64,000 bases of DNA. It comes from Chryseobacterium potabilaquae (GTDB lineage: Bacteria; Bacteroidota; Bacteroidia; Flavobacteriales; Weeksellaceae). The stretch is from assembly GCF_902728265.1 (NCBI RefSeq), contig NZ_CACVBR010000004.1:1-64000 (forward strand), written 5' to 3'. The position numbers and the translations under genes are program-made. The notes under the pieces were generated by a model that did not search any database, was not told the DNA's origin, and was given only the letters and a program-made list of their open reading frames with translations. Positions 8,904 to 17,626 of the stretch are shown here, one piece after another. Numbering within the stretch: position 1 is the first letter of the stretch; the number at the start of each line of letters is the position of its first letter.

Positions 8904-9305
8904 ATGATCAGAAAAATTTTAGCAGTAGTTGGAGGGATTATGGCGGCATCGGTTTGTATCTGGATGATGGAGAGTATAGGGCATGCTCTATATCCGCTTT
9001 CTAAGGACACAGCCAATGATGTAGATGCTTTTAAAAAATATGTAGAAACATTACCCTTTATGGCGCTTTTATTAGTGATTTTTGGATATGCTTTAGGTGC
9101 TTTTGTAGCAGGTTTTATTTCTACGAAAATTGCCAAAGACGGGAAGAATGTGTATGCTATTATATGTGGTATTTTCTTCTTATTAGCCACTATTTATAAT
9201 ATGGTTGTCCTACCCACACCTATTTGGTTTTGGATATTAGGATTGGCTGTTTGGGGATTGGTTCTTGTGGGGCATAAATTAGCTTTAAATAAAATAGAAG
9301 TATGA
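8904..9305 (+). CDS. Small integral membrane protein, unknown function
   Basis: The 133-residue protein has four predicted membrane helices: about residues 4-24, 49-70, 84-102 and 107-125. The first loop is acidic and the others very short. I do not recognise a named family. It begins three bases after the preceding secreted protein and its stop codon overlaps the start of the VOC-family gene by four bases (ATGA), so the three are almost surely one transcript with coupled translation. Confidence 0.75.
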   Translation: MIRKILAVVGGIMAASVCIWMMESIGHALYPLSKDTANDVDAFKKYVETLPFMALLLVIFGYALGAFVAGFISTKIAKDGKNVYAIICGIFFLLATIYNMVVLPTPIWFWILGLAVWGLVLVGHKLALNKIEV

Positions 9306-9673
9306 AATTAGGCGCATTCTCAATAAGTTTAAGTGTGAAAGATCTTCAAAAATCTAAGGATTTTTATGAAAAGTTAGGATTTACTTCAATGGCAGGAAGT
9401 ATGGAGCAGAATTATTTGATCATGAAGCATGAAGGTCATCTGATCGGTTTGTTCCAAGCTATGTTTGATGGAAATATGCTTACTTTTAATCCTGGTTGGG
9501 ATCAAAATGCACAAAATCTTGAATTTTTTGATGATGTTCGTGATATTCAGAAGCACTTAAAACAACATAGTGTACAGCTTGATAAAGAAGCGGATGAAAC
9601 AACAAGAGGCCCTGAACATATTTTTCTTAAAGACCCTGATGGTAATATGATTCTAATAGATCAGCATAGATAA
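9302..9673 (+). CDS. VOC family (glyoxalase/bleomycin-resistance fold) protein
   Basis: The 123-residue protein carries the vicinal-oxygen-chelate fold: an opening ISLSVKDLQKSKDFYEKLGF at residues 8-27 and a closing FLKDPDGNMILIDQ near residues 108-121. Single-domain members bind a divalent metal and act as lyases, isomerases, dioxygenases or drug-binding proteins; the substrate cannot be assigned. Conserved acidic/His metal ligands are only partly evident, so binding without catalysis is possible. Translation is coupled to the upstream membrane-protein gene through an ATGA overlap. A second, PhnB-like VOC gene lies at 10260. Confidence 0.82.
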   Translation: MKLGAFSISLSVKDLQKSKDFYEKLGFTSMAGSMEQNYLIMKHEGHLIGLFQAMFDGNMLTFNPGWDQNAQNLEFFDDVRDIQKHLKQHSVQLDKEADETTRGPEHIFLKDPDGNMILIDQHR

Positions 9674-9688
9674 TTTAAAAATAGAGTT

Positions 9689-10234
9689 ATGAAAGTATTA
9701 AAATGGATTATCATTATTTTGGCTTCAATATTAATATCCTGGCTTGTGTTAGCCGTTTTTATTTCTGGTGATATTAAGTATGAAAAGTCAATTGTTATTC
9801 ATGCTCCCGTAGAAAAAGTCTGGGAGAATACCAATACATTACGGGGGATGGATCAATGGAGTCCATGGAATGACCTAGATCCCAATATGAAAAAAGATTG
9901 GACCGGGATAACAGGCGAAGCAGGTGAAAAAGTGCGTTGGGATAGTAAAAATGAAGATGCAGGAAAGGGCTGGCAGGAGATAAAAAAAATAGATAAGGTA
10001 AATAAACGGATTGATACAGAAATAAAATTTTTAACCCCTTATGAAAGTGAAGCAAACGCATATGTGAGTGTAACCCCGGAAGGTAATGAAAGTAAAGCAA
10101 CGTGGGGATTCACTTCAAAAATTCCTTATCCGTTTACGGTAATGAAGCTATTTATGAATATGGAAGATGCTATTGGAAAAGACTATCAAGAAGGACTTTC
10201 AAGATTGAAAAAAATTTCTGAAAAAAATAAATAA
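9689..10234 (+). CDS. SRPBCC (START-like) domain protein with N-terminal membrane anchor
   Basis: Residues 5-27 form a membrane helix or uncleaved signal anchor (WIIIILASILISWLVLAVFI). Then comes a START/polyketide-cyclase-like domain beginning YEKSIVIHAPVEKVWENTNT, with the family's WSPWNDLDPNMKKDW segment near residues 57-71. Such domains form a deep hydrophobic pocket for lipids or other apolar ligands. No enzymatic motif is visible. It lies 15 bases after the VOC gene and 25 bases before a second VOC gene, on the same strand. Confidence 0.8.
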   Translation: MKVLKWIIIILASILISWLVLAVFISGDIKYEKSIVIHAPVEKVWENTNTLRGMDQWSPWNDLDPNMKKDWTGITGEAGEKVRWDSKNEDAGKGWQEIKKIDKVNKRIDTEIKFLTPYESEANAYVSVTPEGNESKATWGFTSKIPYPFTVMKLFMNMEDAIGKDYQEGLSRLKKISEKNK

Positions 10235-10259
10235 ACTAATTATTAAAAATAAATATACT

Positions 10260-10709
10260 ATGGCGTCAGTAAATGTGTATTTGACATTCAACGGAAACTG
10301 TAAACAAGCCTTTGATTTTTATAAATCAGTTTTTGGAGGAGAATATCCTTATATTGGAACTTTTGGAGAAATGCCTCCTACAGAAGGGAAAGAATTACCC
10401 GAAGAAGATAAAGATAAGATCATGCATGTATCTCTTCCTATTTCAAAAGAAACTATATTAATAGGTAGTGATACTACTTGTGAGTGGGTTCCACATTATA
10501 AACAAGGAAATAACTTTTCTATATCTATCAATGCGGAGTCTAAAGAAGAAGCTAACAAATTATTTAATGGTCTTGCTGTTGGAGGACAAGTAACGATGCC
10601 CATGGCTGATACATTTTGGGGTGCGTATTTTGGAATGTTTACGGATCAATTTGGGATCAACTGGATGGTCAACTATGATGATCCGGCAAAGATGCAACAA
10701 CATCCATAA
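10260..10709 (+). CDS. PhnB-like VOC family protein
   Basis: The 149-residue protein matches the PhnB/3-demethylubiquinone methyltransferase-like branch of the VOC fold. It begins VNVYLTFNGNCKQAFDFYKS at residues 4-23, has DKIMHVSLPISKETILIGSD in the middle and ends with TFWGAYFGMFTDQFGINWMV near residues 120-139. Many members are annotated as glyoxalase-like but lack a proven reaction. It is the last gene of the 7.9-10.7 kb small-gene cluster and is followed by a terminator. Confidence 0.82.
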   Translation: MASVNVYLTFNGNCKQAFDFYKSVFGGEYPYIGTFGEMPPTEGKELPEEDKDKIMHVSLPISKETILIGSDTTCEWVPHYKQGNNFSISINAESKEEANKLFNGLAVGGQVTMPMADTFWGAYFGMFTDQFGINWMVNYDDPAKMQQHP

Positions 10710-10742
10710 GAGAATCTTTACATAAGAAATATATTCAAAATT

Positions 10743-10770
10743 AGCCGACTTCACTGTCGGTTTTGTTTTT
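10743..10770 (+). terminator. Terminator after PhnB-like gene
   Basis: Stem CCGAC (10745-10749) pairs with GTCGG (10756-10760) and is followed by TTTTGTTTTT. Confidence 0.65.
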
Positions 10771-10789
10771 ATAGTATATTTTGTATTTT

Positions 10790-10797
10790 TAAATTTG
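10790..10797 (+). promoter_or_regulatory. Promoter -7 box for DUF1398 gene
   Basis: TAAATTTG matches TAnnTTTG; a TTG at 10763-10765 is slightly too far upstream to be a convincing -33 element. Confidence 0.5.
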
Positions 10798-10849
10798 AAA
10801 GATAAAGTATCTATTTTATAATAAACTAAATATTAAACAGAAACAACAA

Positions 10850-11245
10850 ATGAAATTTACAATTGATGAAATAAAAGCAGAGCATCAAAAAGTGAAAAGT
10901 GGTGCCGATTTCCCTCAGTATATTCAGACGATAAAAAATCTGGGCGTTTCCTACTATAATGCATACGTAAAGGATGGAAATACAGAATATTTTGATAATG
11001 AAGACCATTCTGTCTCTACAGGAGCCAAATATGAGCCCTTGAGGGTTAGTGAAGTGACCAATTTAAATCAATTTAGAGTAAGATTACAACTTCATCAGCA
11101 AGGAGGAACGGATTATCTTACATTCTGTAAAGATTGTGCAAACAATGGAATTGAAGGGTGGAAGGTAGATCTCAGTACAATGAGCTGCACTTATTTTGAT
11201 AAAGTAGGAAATAGCGTATTAGTAGAACAAATACCTTCTGTATAG
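10850..11245 (+). CDS. DUF1398 family protein
   Basis: The 131-residue protein resembles the DUF1398/YbcV family. FPQYIQTIKNLGVSYYNAYV near residues 21-40 is the family's conserved opening, and DYLTFCKDCANNGIEGWKVD near residues 82-101 its conserved closing. The family is small, cytoplasmic and uncharacterised; it is sometimes labelled a phage envelope protein without good support. The gene has its own terminator upstream and promoter, so it appears to be monocistronic. I infer no function. Confidence 0.72.
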   Translation: MKFTIDEIKAEHQKVKSGADFPQYIQTIKNLGVSYYNAYVKDGNTEYFDNEDHSVSTGAKYEPLRVSEVTNLNQFRVRLQLHQQGGTDYLTFCKDCANNGIEGWKVDLSTMSCTYFDKVGNSVLVEQIPSV

Positions 11246-11370
11246 AAGATCCTATTCTCTTGAATAATACCATAAAATTTTCATACAAAATATTTTTTTC
11301 TTATTATTGATATTCATTATCGATTTTCAAAATTTGATAGATGATAATAATAAAACGTAAAGATTAGTAT

Positions 11371-12045
11371 ATGAAGATTTTAAGATTATTAGCTGTGATC
11401 ATTTTTGCATTAGGAACTCCATTTTATTTTGCCCAAAAAAGTGATGTAGGAGCATGGTATATGTATTTTGGAAATAATAAAATAAGTAATAAGCTTAATT
11501 TTCATAATGAAATTCAATATAGAAACTTTGATTGGATAGGAGATCTTGAACAGCTTTTAGTTAGAACAGGGATAGGATATGATCTTACGGAGAATAATAA
11601 TAACGTATTATTAGGATATGGATTTGTGCTGAGTCAACCTTATGTGAACGTAGAGAAAAAACAAAATATCGAGCACCGAATTTTCCAACAATTTATTACT
11701 AAACAAAAGTTTGGAAGGTTGAATCTTCAACATAGGTATCGTTTGGAAGAACGTTTTTTAGAAGATGATTTCAGGGTTCGTTTTCGTTATTTTTTAGGAT
11801 TAAATATTCCTCTTAGCGGAAAAGAAATGCTCCCTAAAACTTTTTATGCATCAGTATCCAATGAAATTTTTTTACATTTAGATAGTCCTGTTTTCGATAG
11901 AAACAGAGTGTATGGTGCACTAGGATATATAATCAATAAAAATATGAGAATTGAAGCCGGGTATATGAATCAAATCCAAGAAAATAAAAATAGAGGACAG
12001 ATTCAAATTGGCTTTTATAATAATATCCCTTTTACCAAAAAATAA
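11371..12045 (+). CDS. DUF2490 outer-membrane beta-barrel-like protein
   Basis: The 224-residue protein has a signal peptide (residues 1-21, ending FYFAQ) and a strand-rich mature part with alternating aromatic residues. It contains the DUF2490 pattern GAWYMYFGNNKISNKLNFHN at residues 27-46 and FRVRFRYFLGLNIPLSG near residues 134-150. DUF2490 proteins are predicted small outer-membrane barrels without a known role. A bestrophin gene follows 106 bases downstream on the same strand. Confidence 0.78.
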   Translation: MKILRLLAVIIFALGTPFYFAQKSDVGAWYMYFGNNKISNKLNFHNEIQYRNFDWIGDLEQLLVRTGIGYDLTENNNNVLLGYGFVLSQPYVNVEKKQNIEHRIFQQFITKQKFGRLNLQHRYRLEERFLEDDFRVRFRYFLGLNIPLSGKEMLPKTFYASVSNEIFLHLDSPVFDRNRVYGALGYIINKNMRIEAGYMNQIQENKNRGQIQIGFYNNIPFTKK

Positions 12046-12151
12046 GGCATTATTGAGACTTCTTTTCTTAGCATTGGTTTGAGTTTATAATAGTTTGTAA
12101 TTCAATAAAATGTTCATAAATTGTGTAGGCAAATAATAATCTAAAATAGAT

Positions 12152-13156
12152 ATGCATTCAGGAAAGAAGTTCGGTGCGTTTGAGTTCGCAGTTTGGACAA
12201 GACGTAGCATTTATATATTGGCTATTTTATCAACGATTCCTACCGTATTATATTTTGTAGGTTGGACTTTTCTTTCTTTTCCTTGGCAGCCTATTGCCAT
12301 TATGGGAACGGCTGTCGCTTTTATTGTGGGATTTAAAAATAATGCAAGTTATAGCAGGCTTTGGGAAGCCCGACAGATCTACGGAGCAATTATTAATGAT
12401 AGTAGAAGCTATGGATACCTACTAAGAGATTCTCTTATCCGGCGAAATCCCGATAAAGTAAAAGAGATGTTCCTACGTCATTATGCTTGGCTTACGGCTC
12501 TTCGATTTCAACTTCGAGAACCTAGAGCTTGGGAAAATATGAATACGGAACAATTTAATGAATACGCTAAAAAATATGATATTCCTGAAAGATTATCAAC
12601 ATTGGATGATGAACTCAAGAAATATCTCTCTGAAACGGAGCTCCAGTATATCTTGAATAAGAAAAATAGAGCCACACAATTGATAGCGAATCAGAGTAAA
12701 GAATTATCACAAATCTATGCAAATGATGAAATTAATGACTTTCAATGGACACAGATTAATCAACAACTGATAAAATTAACTGACAATCAAGGGAAAGCGG
12801 AGAGAATTAAAAACTTTCCTTATCCGAGGAATTTCTCTTCCATTACGACTTATCTTTTATTATTATTTATCATATTTGTTCCTTTTGGATTGTTAAAGGA
12901 GTTTGATACATTAGGTAATGGAACCTTTTTTGAGGGTTGGACTTTATGGTTTAATATTCCTTTTTCTTTACTGGTAACATGGTGCTTTCATACTTTAGAT
13001 AGTGTGGGAGAAGCTTCCGTCAATCCATTTGAAGGAAGTCCAAATGATGTGCCCATTACACAGATTAGCCGAACCATTGAGATTGATATGCGAGATATGT
13101 TAGATGAAAGTAATCTCCCTGAAGCAATTATGGCCAAAAATAATATCGTTCTTTAA
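12152..13156 (+). CDS. Bestrophin family anion channel
   Basis: This 334-residue protein belongs to the bacterial bestrophin family (UPF0187/RFP-TM). N-terminal helices near residues 20-45 and 47-62 are followed by the conserved FKNNASYSRLWEARQIYGAI (residues 70-89), and it has a second pair of helices near residues 230-275. The C-terminal region DSVGEASVNPFEGSPNDVPI near residues 283-302 is the acidic belt characteristic of the family. Bacterial homologues are pentameric ion channels. It sits between DUF2490 and a Na+/H+ antiporter, so a role in ion balance is plausible. Confidence 0.85.
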   Translation: MHSGKKFGAFEFAVWTRRSIYILAILSTIPTVLYFVGWTFLSFPWQPIAIMGTAVAFIVGFKNNASYSRLWEARQIYGAIINDSRSYGYLLRDSLIRRNPDKVKEMFLRHYAWLTALRFQLREPRAWENMNTEQFNEYAKKYDIPERLSTLDDELKKYLSETELQYILNKKNRATQLIANQSKELSQIYANDEINDFQWTQINQQLIKLTDNQGKAERIKNFPYPRNFSSITTYLLLLFIIFVPFGLLKEFDTLGNGTFFEGWTLWFNIPFSLLVTWCFHTLDSVGEASVNPFEGSPNDVPITQISRTIEIDMRDMLDESNLPEAIMAKNNIVL

Positions 13157-13205
13157 AATGTAAATATAAAAAACGGTTCTTTTTGGGGAATTTTTAAAAT
13201 TAAGA

Positions 13206-13248
13206 TACTTGTAATATAAAACGTGTAATATATAATACGATACAAGTA
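13206..13248. repeat. Imperfect inverted repeat before antiporter gene
   Basis: TACTTGT (13206-13212) is repeated inverted as ACAAGTA (13242-13248) around an AT-rich interval that itself has a short CGT...ACG symmetry. It could be a leader hairpin or an operator; there is no T-run after it. Confidence 0.35.
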
Positions 13249-13296
13249 GTGACAATTGTAATACCTAAAATATAACGACTTAATAAATAAAAAATA

Positions 13297-14910
13297 ATGA
13301 TTCACAATTATATTATAATATCTATTGCAGTATTACTTTCTGTAATGATATTGGTTATGATCGGACAGAAACTAAGGGTAGCATATCCTATTTTTTTGGT
13401 TATAGCCGGTCTGTTAATTAGTCTTGTTCCGGGGATGCCTCATATAGAAATAGAGCCGGATTTGGTCTTCTTGATCTTTTTACCTCCTATTTTATTTGAA
13501 GCCGCATGGTTTACCTCTTGGCAAGATTTTCATAAGTGGAGAAAACAAATATTCTCAATGGCTTTTGGACTGGTATTTTTGACATCCATTGTGGTGGCTT
13601 ATCTTTCATCCTCAATAATTCCAGGACTTACTGTTGCTATGGGATTTTTATTAGGTGGAGTCAATTCACCACCGGATGCGGTTGCAGCCACTTCAGTATT
13701 GAAACATATGAAGATTCCTAAAAAAATCACAAGCATATTGGAGGGAGAAAGTTTAATTAATGATGCATCGAGTTTAATTGTCTTTAAATTTGCTTTGGCA
13801 GCAGTAATTTCAGGACAGTTTATATTTGGCGAAGCGATCAAGGACTTTTTTACAATGGCAATTGGTGGAATAGCCATAGGCGCAGGTTCAGGATTACTTT
13901 TTGGAGGACTATTGAAAATTATTCCATCGAATTCAAATATTGATACTGTTATTACTCTTATTGTTCCGTATGTGATGTATATAGCTGCTGAACATTTTCA
14001 TTTTTCCGGAGTACTAGCAGTTGTGGTGGGTGGATTGTTGATGTCCTATAACTCACATTGCTACTTAAGCCATACTACAAGAATTCAAGCAGGGAGTGTA
14101 TGGGGTGTTTTGGTTTTCCTGATGAATACTATTATTTTTATTTTAATAGGATTAGAACTTCCTGTGGTGGTGGCTGCGATGAAAGATTACACCATTTCAG
14201 AAGGAATTTTTTATAGTATAGTGATTGGTGGAGCTATTATTTTAACAAGGATTTTGTATAGTTATGCCCTTATGTATTTTCCAAGAGTATGTTCCAAAGA
14301 ATTGCGGTTGAAAATGCCAAAGCCTGATTGGCGAGAGCCTTTTATTATAAGCTTTGCCGCAATGAGAGGGGTTGTTTCTTTAGCTGCTGCACTATCGATT
14401 CCTGCAATTTTGCCCAATGGAGAGGAGTTTCCTCATCGTAATATTATTTTATTTGTAACCTTTGTCATTATTTTAATTACTTTAGTAGGGCAGGGGCTGT
14501 TGTTGACTCCTATTTTAAAATTGTTAAAAATAAGTGATGCCGGAAGTGATTTGCCGGAAGAAAAGCAAGAAGTTATTTTAATGAGAAAATTAAAAGAAAC
14601 AGCTTTAGAAAAACTAACGAACGATTTTTCGGAATTAGCAGAAACAAATAGTTTGGTACGTCATCAAAAACATAAATTGGAAAATGAAATGATGATGATG
14701 GCAGATAAAGCACAATGTATGGCTTCAACAGGAGATTTTGTAGCCGCAATGAATGAAAATAAAAATGTACTAAGGCAGGTAATCCAAGCACAAAGAAATG
14801 AATTGCAGCGGATGAAACGGGAAAAAATATTTGATGATCATGTGATGAGGTCTATTGAGATGCAGTTGGATTTTGATGAGGCGAAAATTACAGGTTTTTC
14901 TAATAGTTAA
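13297..14910 (+). CDS. Na+/H+ antiporter (CPA1/NhaP type)
   Basis: The 537-residue protein has about 12-13 membrane helices over residues 1-410, followed by a charged, partly coiled-coil cytoplasmic tail (about residues 420-537). Diagnostic CPA1 segments include FLPPILFEAAWFTSW near residues 61-75, LGGVNSPPDAVAATSVLKHM near residues 119-138, and LEGESLINDASSLIVFKFAL near residues 148-167, which carries the paired acidic/Asn ion-binding residues. It exports Na+ (or K+) in exchange for protons. An SRPBCC gene follows 30 bases downstream on the same strand. Confidence 0.9.
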   Translation: MIHNYIIISIAVLLSVMILVMIGQKLRVAYPIFLVIAGLLISLVPGMPHIEIEPDLVFLIFLPPILFEAAWFTSWQDFHKWRKQIFSMAFGLVFLTSIVVAYLSSSIIPGLTVAMGFLLGGVNSPPDAVAATSVLKHMKIPKKITSILEGESLINDASSLIVFKFALAAVISGQFIFGEAIKDFFTMAIGGIAIGAGSGLLFGGLLKIIPSNSNIDTVITLIVPYVMYIAAEHFHFSGVLAVVVGGLLMSYNSHCYLSHTTRIQAGSVWGVLVFLMNTIIFILIGLELPVVVAAMKDYTISEGIFYSIVIGGAIILTRILYSYALMYFPRVCSKELRLKMPKPDWREPFIISFAAMRGVVSLAAALSIPAILPNGEEFPHRNIILFVTFVIILITLVGQGLLLTPILKLLKISDAGSDLPEEKQEVILMRKLKETALEKLTNDFSELAETNSLVRHQKHKLENEMMMMADKAQCMASTGDFVAAMNENKNVLRQVIQAQRNELQRMKREKIFDDHVMRSIEMQLDFDEAKITGFSNS

Positions 14911-14940
14911 AAATTTCAACATGACTATAAATAGAGAAGT

Positions 14941-15363
14941 ATGGATCCTATTATTGTAGAATATAAAATCAATGTTCCTGTTCAAAGGGTTTGGAAAGCA
15001 TTAACAGATAAAGATGAAATGAAAAAATGGTATTTTGATATATCAGATTTTGATTTAAAAGTGGGAAAAATATTTAATTTTTATGAGCCCGGTGAAGCAA
15101 AAAAATATCATCACCAAGCTGAAATTCTAGAAATCATCCCCCAGCATATATTAAAGCATAGTTGGATGTATCCTGAATTTTCAACATCAAAAACAATTGT
15201 TACTTGGGAACTTATAACGGAAGGGAATGAAACTTTAGTGAGGCTCACACATGAAGGGGTTGATCAATGTAAAGAGCTAGGAGAAAACTTTTCCAACGAG
15301 AGCTTCACGACGGGATGGAATGAGATCCTAGGACAAAGTCTAAAACCCTATCTTGAGAAGTAG
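14941..15363 (+). CDS. AHSA1/SRPBCC domain protein
   Basis: The 140-residue protein is an activator-of-Hsp90-like START domain. It begins VEYKINVPVQRVWKALTDKD at residues 6-25, has MKKWYFDISDFDLKVGKIFN near residues 27-46, and ends in a C-terminal helix with GWNEILGQSLKPYLEK. Such proteins form a hydrophobic cavity and are mostly uncharacterised in bacteria. Unlike the SRPBCC protein at 9689 it has no membrane anchor. It directly follows the antiporter gene and probably shares its transcript. Confidence 0.82.
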   Translation: MDPIIVEYKINVPVQRVWKALTDKDEMKKWYFDISDFDLKVGKIFNFYEPGEAKKYHHQAEILEIIPQHILKHSWMYPEFSTSKTIVTWELITEGNETLVRLTHEGVDQCKELGENFSNESFTTGWNEILGQSLKPYLEK

Positions 15364-15497
15364 AATGTAATGAACTCAATAAAAATAAAAAACGTGAAAT
15401 ATAGCTCATTCATCACTGTATTGTGGATAAAGGATAGAGAAAATAGTGTAGTTTGGTCAACAAATTGCTGAGATTAGTAAAGCGGAATAAATTTTAT

Positions 15498-15505
15498 TAT
15501 TTTTG
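15498..15505 (+). promoter_or_regulatory. Promoter -7 box for glutaminyl cyclase gene
   Basis: TATTTTTG matches TAnnTTTG, 20 bases before the ATG at 15526. Confidence 0.5.
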
Positions 15506-15525
15506 AAAAAATATTTAAAAATTAA

Positions 15526-16551
15526 ATGAAAAAAAATATTATAGTTGGCTTGGCCACAGTATTGTTATTGGTATCATGTAATAAGGATGAGAAAATTCTC
15601 AATACTTTGAGTGAGTATAACAATTCCATGGAACAGAAAGGATATCATTTTGGAGACAAGCTTGAATTTCCCAAAGAGGTAACCGATAATGTAGAAAGTA
15701 TTTCCATTAGCTTTGGCGATAAAGAAACTTCCGATTTGGTGATTAATCCTAAGTTTTTTACATTAGGTGATAATCAGGTCACCTTTAATATTAAAACAAA
15801 AGGAGGAGAAACTCTTAATCAAGATGCAACGGTAAATGTCTTTGCAAAAAATCCGGAAAAAAACATCTCTTATCAAATTGTTGCTGAATACCCCCATGAT
15901 CCTAAAAACTTTGTACAAGGATTTCAAATTGAAGGAAATACCATTTATGAAAGTGATGGCCAAAACGGGGCTTCTCAGATTTTAAAATATACATTAGGGA
16001 CTACAACACCTCTCGCTTCTACAAAGCAAGCTCAGCAGGATTTCTCTGAAGGAAGCACGATTGTAGGAGATAAAGTGTATCAATTAACTTGGCAGAGTAA
16101 AAAAGGATATATTTATGATAAAAGTTCATTGAAATTATTATCTGAATTTCCATACCCAAATGTATTAGGAGAAGGTTGGGGATTAACGTATGATGGTAAA
16201 AACCTTATTGCATCGGATGGAAGTAAAATACTGTATTTCCTGGATGCGAAAGATCCTTCGAAATTGGTGAAGTATATTGCTGTAGCAGGTAGTTCTCAAG
16301 CGTATGATCAATTAAATGAGTTGGAGTATTACAAAGGATTTATCTATGCGAATGTTTGGCAAAAACCTATTATTTTAAAAATTAATCCATCGAATGGCGA
16401 AGTTGTTGGGAAATTTGATTTTACGGATATAGCTAAGAAAAATACCAAAGGAAGTGATGATGTTTTAAATGGAATTGCTTTCAAAGGAGATCATATGTTA
16501 GTGACGGGTAAAAACTGGACTAAGATTTATGAGGTTACTATAAAAGAGTAA
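15526..16551 (+). CDS. Glutaminyl-peptide cyclotransferase lipoprotein (plant/bacterial-type)
   Basis: The 341-residue protein has a lipoprotein signal (LLLVSCNKDE; Cys near residue 19), a linker domain of about 100 residues, then a five-bladed propeller of the glutamine cyclotransferase family (PF05096). Recognisable motifs are YPHDPKNFVQGFQIEGNTIY near residues 123-142, the blade motif LGEGWGLTYDG near residues 214-224, and LNELEYYKGFIYANVWQ near residues 263-279. The enzyme turns N-terminal Gln into pyroglutamate. In this phylum that is linked to exported proteins, many of which carry N-terminal pyroGlu after signal cleavage. It is monocistronic and ends at a shared terminator. Confidence 0.88.
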   Translation: MKKNIIVGLATVLLLVSCNKDEKILNTLSEYNNSMEQKGYHFGDKLEFPKEVTDNVESISISFGDKETSDLVINPKFFTLGDNQVTFNIKTKGGETLNQDATVNVFAKNPEKNISYQIVAEYPHDPKNFVQGFQIEGNTIYESDGQNGASQILKYTLGTTTPLASTKQAQQDFSEGSTIVGDKVYQLTWQSKKGYIYDKSSLKLLSEFPYPNVLGEGWGLTYDGKNLIASDGSKILYFLDAKDPSKLVKYIAVAGSSQAYDQLNELEYYKGFIYANVWQKPIILKINPSNGEVVGKFDFTDIAKKNTKGSDDVLNGIAFKGDHMLVTGKNWTKIYEVTIKE

Positions 16552-16576
16552 TTCGACATAAGTACAATAAAATATG

Positions 16577-16610
16577 AAAAGGCTGCATTCTATAGGAGAA
16601 GCAGCCTTTT
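16577..16610. terminator. Bidirectional terminator between glutaminyl cyclase and cydB
   Basis: A perfect 10-bp stem, AAAAGGCTGC (16577-16586) with GCAGCCTTTT (16601-16610), serves both convergent genes. Confidence 0.85.
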
Positions 16611-16621
16611 GTTGTATTGAT

Positions 16622-17626
16622 TTATTTTCTTTGTTTACTAAATGATATCATCAGATAAAATAAGAAAGGTAAAATAAATAAAGAGCCCAATATCAGAGCC
16701 CATCCTAAAGCAGAAATTGTTTTAGAAGAAGCCACATGTTCTAATAAAGAAAGATGCTGCCCATTACCCAATAAAATAATATTGGGATTGTGTTGATAGG
16801 TTGCTGCTACTAAAATCATAATGACTTGAAAACCCGCTAAAGCTCTTACAGGAAGTAGTTTTCTTCTATTCATCGCTCTTAAAATTAAGCCTAAAGCAAT
16901 GGTGGCGAAAAGAGTAGCCATAATTCCTAAAGGTTTTGAGAAAACCCATGTTAAAAGTGGAATATCCGAAATATAGGCTGTGAAAAATACCAAAATTCCG
17001 GCAATTACAACAAAAATCATAGTTTGTTTTGACTTTTTGATCATTAAACCTAATTCCAATCGGTCTGTAGTTTCTCTTAAGGCAAAAACGGAAGCCAGAT
17101 AAGCACAAATGGAAATAGTGAATAATCCTACTGCAATTCCAAAAGCATTAAACCAGCTGAAAATATACAAATCTAAAAAGTGAGTAGCGTCCGGATTGAT
17201 TGAATGAGAAACGGTAGCCGCAGCGATGAGTCCCAAGAAAAAAGGAGTTAATAAGCTTGAAAAATAAAATATCTGAGTATAGATTACTTGCCATTTATCT
17301 TTCACGGCGTCATAGTGTCTAAAGGTAAAGGCTGTTCCTCTTGCAATAATTCCCAATAGCATTAAAACCAATGGAATATGTAAGTAAGTAGATAAGGTCG
17401 TATAAATTTCCGGAAAGCCCACGAATAAAATCACGATAGCAATAATCAGCCACATATGATTGGCCTCCCAAACGGGCGCAATAGATTCATACATGATTTC
17501 TTTTGTTTTATGGCGGGCATTTTTTTTTGTAAAAAGTTCTACGATTCCTGCTCCAAAATCAGCACCTCCTAAGATAACATATAGGCAAATTGATAGCCAA
17601 AGGAAACCTATTACAATATAAATCAT
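16622..17626 (-). CDS. cydB: Cytochrome bd ubiquinol oxidase subunit II
   Basis: This 334-residue subunit has eight or nine membrane helices. It opens with the CydB hallmark VLGGADFGAGIVELFT region near residues 17-33 and has the conserved WEANHMWLII segment near residues 53-62 and ARGTAFTFRHY near residues 95-105. With CydA it forms a high-affinity terminal oxidase in the inner membrane that reduces oxygen using menaquinol. Its start overlaps the cydA stop (ATGA), which couples translation. Length and motifs are normal. Confidence 0.95.
   Translation of the reverse strand: MIYIVIGFLWLSICLYVILGGADFGAGIVELFTKKNARHKTKEIMYESIAPVWEANHMWLIIAIVILFVGFPEIYTTLSTYLHIPLVLMLLGIIARGTAFTFRHYDAVKDKWQVIYTQIFYFSSLLTPFFLGLIAAATVSHSINPDATHFLDLYIFSWFNAFGIAVGLFTISICAYLASVFALRETTDRLELGLMIKKSKQTMIFVVIAGILVFFTAYISDIPLLTWVFSKPLGIMATLFATIALGLILRAMNRRKLLPVRALAGFQVIMILVAATYQHNPNIILLGNGQHLSLLEHVASSKTISALGWALILGSLFILPFLFYLMISFSKQRK

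Noticed and set aside
9302..10709. VOC proteins as bleomycin or fosfomycin resistance genes
   Set aside because: Only the fold is recognisable; the sequence has nothing specific to resistance enzymes.
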